A stretch of 64,000 bases of DNA from Pseudodesulfovibrio indicus. GTDB lineage: Bacteria > Desulfobacterota > Desulfovibrionia > Desulfovibrionales > Desulfovibrionaceae. The notes under the pieces are model-generated. The model made no database searches, had not been told where the DNA came from, and saw nothing but the letters and a program-made list of their open reading frames with translations. Shown in pieces: positions 59,046 through 64,000 of this stretch. The stretch covers positions 3,220,001-3,284,000 of the forward strand of contig NZ_CP014206.1 in NCBI RefSeq assembly GCF_001563225.1. The letters are read 5' to 3'. Within the stretch, counting starts at the first letter, position 1, and each line of letters starts with the position of its first letter. The position numbers and the translations under genes were made by a program.

Positions 59046-59090
59046 AAAAAAGCCGGTTGCACGCATCAGCGCGCAACCGGCTTTCATTTT
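59046..59090 (-). terminator. Intrinsic terminator after gatA
   Basis: A 12-bp stem, AAAGCCGGTTGC with GCAACCGGCTTT (59049-59060 with 59073-59084), has a 12-base loop. The minus strand ends in TTTTTT (59051-59046), and the plus strand has T-rich sequence too. It lies just past the gatA stop. Confidence 0.85.
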
Positions 59091-59101
59091 TCGATCGGTT
59101 C

Positions 59102-60559
59102 CTACAGTTCCGGCATGGGCATGGGGTCGAGGTGGCGCTCCAAACACTCGGCCACCCCGAGCATGGTCGGCTCGGAGAAGGGAGCGCCCATGAACTGGAG
59201 TCCCACCGGCATGCTGGAGTCCTTGCCCAACCCCACGGGCAGGGACATGGCAGGAATGCCCGCCAGGTTGGCGGAGATGGTGAAGATGTCGAGCAGGTAC
59301 ATCTGCAGCGGGTCGGCCTTGGCGCCCTTGACGAAGGCCGTGGTCGGGCAGACCGGGCCGGCGATCAGATCGCACTGGGCGAACGCCTTTTCGAAGTCCT
59401 GGCGCAGCAGGCGGCGGACCTTGGCGGCCTTGTTGTAGTAGGCGTCGTAGTAGCCGCTGGAGAGCACGTAGGTGCCCATGATGATGCGCCGCTGTACCTC
59501 GTCGCCGAACCCTTCGGTGCGGCTGGCGGTGTACATGTCGATGAGCTCGTCGGCCTTCTTGTTGCGATAGCCGAAGCGCACGCCGTCGAAACGCGACAGG
59601 TTGGACGAGGCCTCGGCCATGGCGATGATGTAATAGGTGGCGATGGCGTATTCGGTCAGGGCGAGCTTGACGGGCACGGTCTTGGCGCCCAGCTTCTCCA
59701 TCTCGGCCACGGCGTTGGCGCACGCCTCCTTAACCTCCTCGTCCAGCCCCTCGCCCCAGTACTCCTCGGGCAGGCCGATGGTCACGCCGTCCAAATCCTC
59801 GCGGCCAAGGGCGGCGAGGTAGTCCGGCACCGGGACGTCCACCGAGGTGGAGTCCTTGGGGTCGTGGCCGGCCATGACCTGGAGCAAAAGCGCGGCGTCC
59901 TCCACCGACCGGACCATGGGGCCGATCTGGTCCAGCGACGAGCCGTAGGCGATGAGCCCGAACCGGGAGATGCGGCCGTAGGTGGGCTTGAGGCCCACGA
60001 TGCCGCAGAAGGAGGACGGGGTGCGGATGGAGCCGCCGGTGTCGGTGCCGAGCGCGGCGAAGCACTGGCCCGCGGCCACCGTGGCCCCGGAGCCGCCGGA
60101 CGACCCGCCGGGCACGCGATCCACGTCCCACGGGTTGGCGGTCATGAAAAAGGCGGAGTTCTCGGTGGAGGACCCCATGGCGAATTCGTCCATGTTTGCC
60201 TTGCCCACGAACACCGCCCCGGCGTCCTTGAGCCTGGTCACGGCCGTGGCGTCGTAAAAGGGAACGAAATCCTCAAGGATCTTCGAGCCGCAGGTGGTCT
60301 TCACGCCCTTCAGGGTGAGCAGATCCTTGAGGACCATGGGCACGCCCCACAGCGGCTTGTCCGGGTCCGGCCCGGCGGCGTCCATGGCCTTGGCCTGTGC
60401 CATGGCTTCCTCGGCCATGACCGTGATCAGCGCCTTGACGCGCGGCTCCGTGGCCTCGATGCGGGCGAGGCAGTCCGCGACCACCTCGGCGACCTTCACT
60501 TCCCCGGACTTGAGCAGCGCCGCGATCTCGGAGAGGGTCTTCGTGTGCAGTTCAGACAT
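59102..60559 (-). CDS. gatA: Aspartyl/glutamyl-tRNA amidotransferase subunit A
   Basis: GatA is the amidase that makes ammonia for the conversion of Glu-tRNA(Gln) or Asp-tRNA(Asn). The product is 485 residues with the catalytic Lys region [10 protein letters not shown] and the Ser-cisSer signature [17 protein letters not shown], followed by [29 protein letters not shown]. It follows gatC by 27 bp. gatB is not within the window. Confidence 0.96.
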   Translation of the reverse strand: MSELHTKTLSEIAALLKSGEVKVAEVVADCLARIEATEPRVKALITVMAEEAMAQAKAMDAAGPDPDKPLWGVPMVLKDLLTLKGVKTTCGSKILEDFVPFYDATAVTRLKDAGAVFVGKANMDEFAMGSSTENSAFFMTANPWDVDRVPGGSSGGSGATVAAGQCFAALGTDTGGSIRTPSSFCGIVGLKPTYGRISRFGLIAYGSSLDQIGPMVRSVEDAALLLQVMAGHDPKDSTSVDVPVPDYLAALGREDLDGVTIGLPEEYWGEGLDEEVKEACANAVAEMEKLGAKTVPVKLALTEYAIATYYIIAMAEASSNLSRFDGVRFGYRNKKADELIDMYTASRTEGFGDEVQRRIIMGTYVLSSGYYDAYYNKAAKVRRLLRQDFEKAFAQCDLIAGPVCPTTAFVKGAKADPLQMYLLDIFTISANLAGIPAMSLPVGLGKDSSMPVGLQFMGAPFSEPTMLGVAECLERHLDPMPMPEL

Positions 60560-60586
60560 TAATCAATCCTGAATTATATCAAAATA

Positions 60587-60871
60587 TTAAACGATCTTCG
60601 GAACAATGAAGAACTGGCCGTCCTGCTCGGGAGCATTGGCCAGGATTTCCTCTCGGGCGTAATCCTTGCGGACCTCGTCCCTGCGCAGCACCGTGGTGTG
60701 CTGCACCGGGCTGTAGAGGGGTTCCACCTCGTCCGTATTCAGCTCGCCCAGCTTGTCCATGTAGGCGAGGATGTCGCCGAGCTGCCCGGCGAACAGTTCC
60801 AGCTTGTCCTGGCTCAGGTCAAGCCGCGCGAGGCCGGCGACCTTGGCCACTTCTTCGGGGCTGATCTTCAT
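60587..60871 (-). CDS. gatC: Aspartyl/glutamyl-tRNA amidotransferase subunit C
   Basis: GatC is a small chaperone-like subunit that stabilises GatA. The product is 94 residues with the typical start [25 protein letters not shown], the middle [27 protein letters not shown], and the end [18 protein letters not shown]. It is first of gatC-gatA and lies 25 bp from the LpoA-like gene. Confidence 0.96.
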   Translation of the reverse strand: MKISPEEVAKVAGLARLDLSQDKLELFAGQLGDILAYMDKLGELNTDEVEPLYSPVQHTTVLRRDEVRKDYAREEILANAPEQDGQFFIVPKIV

Positions 60872-60896
60872 GCTGACTCCTTTATGCGTGACCCGG

Positions 60897-62939
60897 CTAC
60901 GGGGCCGGGGGCGTGTCGTCCGGATTGGCCGAAGGCGGTCTGCTTTCGGCTTCGATACGCTTTTCGTAATTCTCCATGCGCCGCTCGCGCCGGGCCTGGG
61001 CCTTGGCGATGCGGGCCGCGATCCGCTCGGTATCCACGATCTGCTTGCCGTTGGACACCGGGGTGAACAGGTAGAGGTTCTGGCTGGCCGTGCCGTGGTC
61101 GTCCCAGGTCATGGGGGCCATGCTGAAGTCCATGTCCTGGACCTTGCGGATGCGCTTGTTGACCAGGTCGCTGTCCCAGGACGCGGGCAGAGCGCCGAAC
61201 TTCCCGGCGAAGCGCAGGAAGTCGTATCCCAGCGCCACCCAGAAATCGGCCTGGCCGAGTCCCTCTTCGGTCAGCGCGGACTGCAGCGCCTTGCCGCCGT
61301 CGGAGCCGTCCCACCACGCGCCGGGGCAGACCGCCAGCCGGTAGTAGTGCTCGTCCACGTTCTTGGCGTCGTCCAGGGCGCGGCTCCACAGGCCGGGGCC
61401 GAGAAAGACCAGTTGCTCGCCCTCGTAGAAAAAGAAGTTGGGCAGCAGGGTCTGGGCCTGACGCCAGCCGTCCGGGATGAACACGGCCCCGAAGTCGGGC
61501 AGGGGCAGGGGCACGTCCTTGTTGTCGCTGAAGTCGGCGGGCACGTTCAGGAGCCTGCCCACGCGCTTGGACCACTGCTTGAGGTCCTGCGGCGGATAGG
61601 ACTGCATGCCCTTGATCCGCCCGCCGAGGGGCGCGGCCTCGCTGTAGAAGGTCTGGGCCATGGTCCGGCCGAACTTCTCCTCGGGATAGAAGACCGCGAG
61701 GTCGGTGATGCCGAGCTTGTCCACGGCCAGGGAGACCAGGCTGCGGACCTCGTCGTTGCGGCTGGTGAAGAAACGCCAGGCGTCCTTGCCCTCGGACAGG
61801 TCGCCCAGGGAGGAGAGGAAGGCGAACACGGCGCGGTGTTCAAGCACGCCCGCCGCCGGAGAATCGGGTTCGTAGAGCCGCTTGAAGGCGTCCACGCGCA
61901 GGGGGCCGCCGACCACGGTGAAGTGGCCCGGCAGTTCCGCCAGCCGGGTTTCCCAGCCCGGGGCCTCGGAGTTGATGACCCGCAGGTCCACGTTGACGCC
62001 CTCCTGGGCCAGCCGCCACTGGGCCAGCCCCGCGCCGCGCAGGATCTTCACGCCCACCTTGGCGTAGGGGCCGGTCACGGGCAGGACCAGGGCCAGCCCG
62101 ATGGTCGGCAGCCCGTAGCGGGCCTCCAACTCGGCCAGCCGGGTCTCCAGCGGCACCCGGTCGACCAGCTCGCTGTTCGCGGCCAGATCGCGCAGGGTGC
62201 GCCAGGAAGCGGCCCAGGCTTCGGGGTCCGACGCCTTGCGCACGCCGCGCTCGAACGCCACCAGGGCATAGGGGAACCGCCACTGGTCGGCCGGGGTGAC
62301 GGCCTTGGCCAGGGTGTCGACCGCCCCGTCGTCCAGGCCGAGGAGGCGTTGCTGGTAGTCGTTTTCAAGGAGCGCCCTGTCCCGGTCGTCCGGGGCCTGG
62401 GCATGGAACTTGGCGAGCACGTCCAGGGACCCGGGGTAGTCCTCGTGGGTGCGGAAATATTCACCGTACCACAGGGCCACCTCCTGCTTGGTCGCCCAGG
62501 GAACGTTGGTGCTGTCGAGCACCCATTGCAGGTGGTTGCGCAGCCGCTCGGTCTTGGCCAGACCGGCCATGGCGTCCAGGTAGAGCCGCTCCCAGTCCGC
62601 CCGCTCCAGGGCCTTGGCGTCCTCGTTGGCCCACTGCTCCAGGGCGATGCGCGCCTGGTGGTAGTGGCCGTTGGCGGACGCGGACTCGGCCAGCCGGGCG
62701 TAGATGGTGGGCATCTCGCTGCGGACCAGGTCCTGGCGCTCCAGGGCGGCGGCGTAGTACAGCTCGGCGGCTTCCCACCGTTTGGCCTGCCACGCGGCGT
62801 CGGCCTCCACCAGCAGGTTGGGCGTGGACAGCAGGTCCGCGCTCTTGACGGGCTGCGTTCTCGGCGCGCAGCCCCAGGCGAACACGGCTACAAGGGCCAG
62901 ACAGGCCAGAATCTTGGCGATATATGCGGATTGTTTCAT
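60897..62939 (-). CDS. LpoA-like lipoprotein with TPR and periplasmic-binding domains
   Basis: The product is 680 residues. A signal peptide with a possible lipobox (AFAWGC, Cys24) is followed by a helical TPR-like half (about 40-250). A type I periplasmic-binding fold begins at [35 protein letters not shown] (about 290 onward), and there is a charged tail. The layout resembles LpoA, the activator of penicillin-binding protein 1A, but this group also includes amino-acid-binding relatives, so the role is inferred. ATG 62939 lacks a clear ribosome-binding site; 62957 is an alternative. It is separated from dnaK by a terminator. Confidence 0.75.
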   Translation of the reverse strand: MKQSAYIAKILACLALVAVFAWGCAPRTQPVKSADLLSTPNLLVEADAAWQAKRWEAAELYYAAALERQDLVRSEMPTIYARLAESASANGHYHQARIALEQWANEDAKALERADWERLYLDAMAGLAKTERLRNHLQWVLDSTNVPWATKQEVALWYGEYFRTHEDYPGSLDVLAKFHAQAPDDRDRALLENDYQQRLLGLDDGAVDTLAKAVTPADQWRFPYALVAFERGVRKASDPEAWAASWRTLRDLAANSELVDRVPLETRLAELEARYGLPTIGLALVLPVTGPYAKVGVKILRGAGLAQWRLAQEGVNVDLRVINSEAPGWETRLAELPGHFTVVGGPLRVDAFKRLYEPDSPAAGVLEHRAVFAFLSSLGDLSEGKDAWRFFTSRNDEVRSLVSLAVDKLGITDLAVFYPEEKFGRTMAQTFYSEAAPLGGRIKGMQSYPPQDLKQWSKRVGRLLNVPADFSDNKDVPLPLPDFGAVFIPDGWRQAQTLLPNFFFYEGEQLVFLGPGLWSRALDDAKNVDEHYYRLAVCPGAWWDGSDGGKALQSALTEEGLGQADFWVALGYDFLRFAGKFGALPASWDSDLVNKRIRKVQDMDFSMAPMTWDDHGTASQNLYLFTPVSNGKQIVDTERIAARIAKAQARRERRMENYEKRIEAESRPPSANPDDTPPAP

Positions 62940-62991
62940 GGGGGCGCTGTGGTGCATTGTCGGTTCGGCCTCGGCGGTAGCCCTCGGCCAG

Positions 62992-63026
62992 ATAAAAAAA
63001 CCCGGCCCGCAGCAATGCGGACCGGG
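62992..63026 (-). terminator. Intrinsic terminator after dnaK
   Basis: On the minus strand a GC-rich stem (CCCGG-CCGCA with TGCGG-CCGGG, one bulged base on each side; 63001-63026) is followed by seven Ts (63000-62994). It lies 40 bp past the dnaK stop. Confidence 0.88.
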
Positions 63027-63065
63027 TAATGCTATACTTCGCTTGGCCTTTGAAGGCAAGCCGAA

Positions 63066-64000
<935 letters not shown>

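Overview
The window is GC-rich, densely coded bacterial chromosome. Gene content points to a sulfate-reducing deltaproteobacterium of the Desulfovibrionaceae (Desulfovibrio/Pseudodesulfovibrio type). The clues are a cobalamin locus that carries both an exported and a cytoplasmic CbiK chelatase, an exported FmdE-like protein, hypDE hydrogenase maturation genes, and long purine-rich intergenic hairpins. The genus is an inference; no 16S rRNA gene is present. Almost every gene is a recognisable chromosomal housekeeping or regulatory gene. I see no prophage, transposase, CRISPR array or defence island.

Layout. 1-16.3 kb (minus strand): the translation/transcription block, in transcription order tRNA-Thr, tRNA-Tyr, tRNA-Gly, tRNA-Thr, tuf, rpmG, tRNA-Trp, secE, nusG, rplK, rplA, L10 leader, rplJ, rplL, rpoB, rpoC, rpsL, rpsG, fusA (fusA runs off the left edge). 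16.6-23.9 kb: a family-3 solute-binding protein, a Dus enzyme, a damaged cheV, an exported FmdE-like protein behind a palindromic operator, hypE and hypD, and an orphan membrane protein. 24.1-29.6 kb (plus): HD hydrolase, ddl, waaA, kdsB, carA and a TPR protein (cell envelope and pyrimidine/arginine supply). 30-33.8 kb (minus): pdxA-gmhB, a NUDIX hydrolase, trmH-tsaC. 34-36.8 kb (plus): a compact chemosensory-like phosphorelay (receiver, HPt, STAS-like protein, CheA with no phosphorylatable histidine domain). 36.8-42.4 kb (plus): a cobalamin-riboswitch operon, cbiK(periplasmic)-btuC-btuD-btuF-cobI-cbiK(cytoplasmic). 42.6-43.9 kb: two tandem paralogous methyltransferases behind an AT-rich region with repeated TTGCA/GTAAC motifs. 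44.4-49 kb: a PilZ protein, then a ferredoxin-ASKHA protein, an Rsm22-type methyltransferase, lipB and lipA. 49.3-57.2 kb (minus): mtaB, DUF4416, yicC, remA-like, gmk, pyrF, TPR, HDOD and recJ in one colinear run. 57.3-64 kb: a Gly/Val-rich TPR lipoprotein, mnmA, gatC-gatA, a LpoA-like lipoprotein, and the 3' part of dnaK (running off the right edge).

Items most worth a second look are: (i) the kinase module at 34-36.8 kb, in which the phosphoacceptor HPt is separate from CheA and the HPt domain itself is split by a G-run frame change; (ii) cheV, which carries a perfect in-frame 63-bp duplication in its receiver domain plus a one-base frameshift in a G run; (iii) a family of composite hairpin repeats found at three convergent gene junctions; and (iv) a 126-bp imperfect-hairpin element that touches the recJ stop codon.
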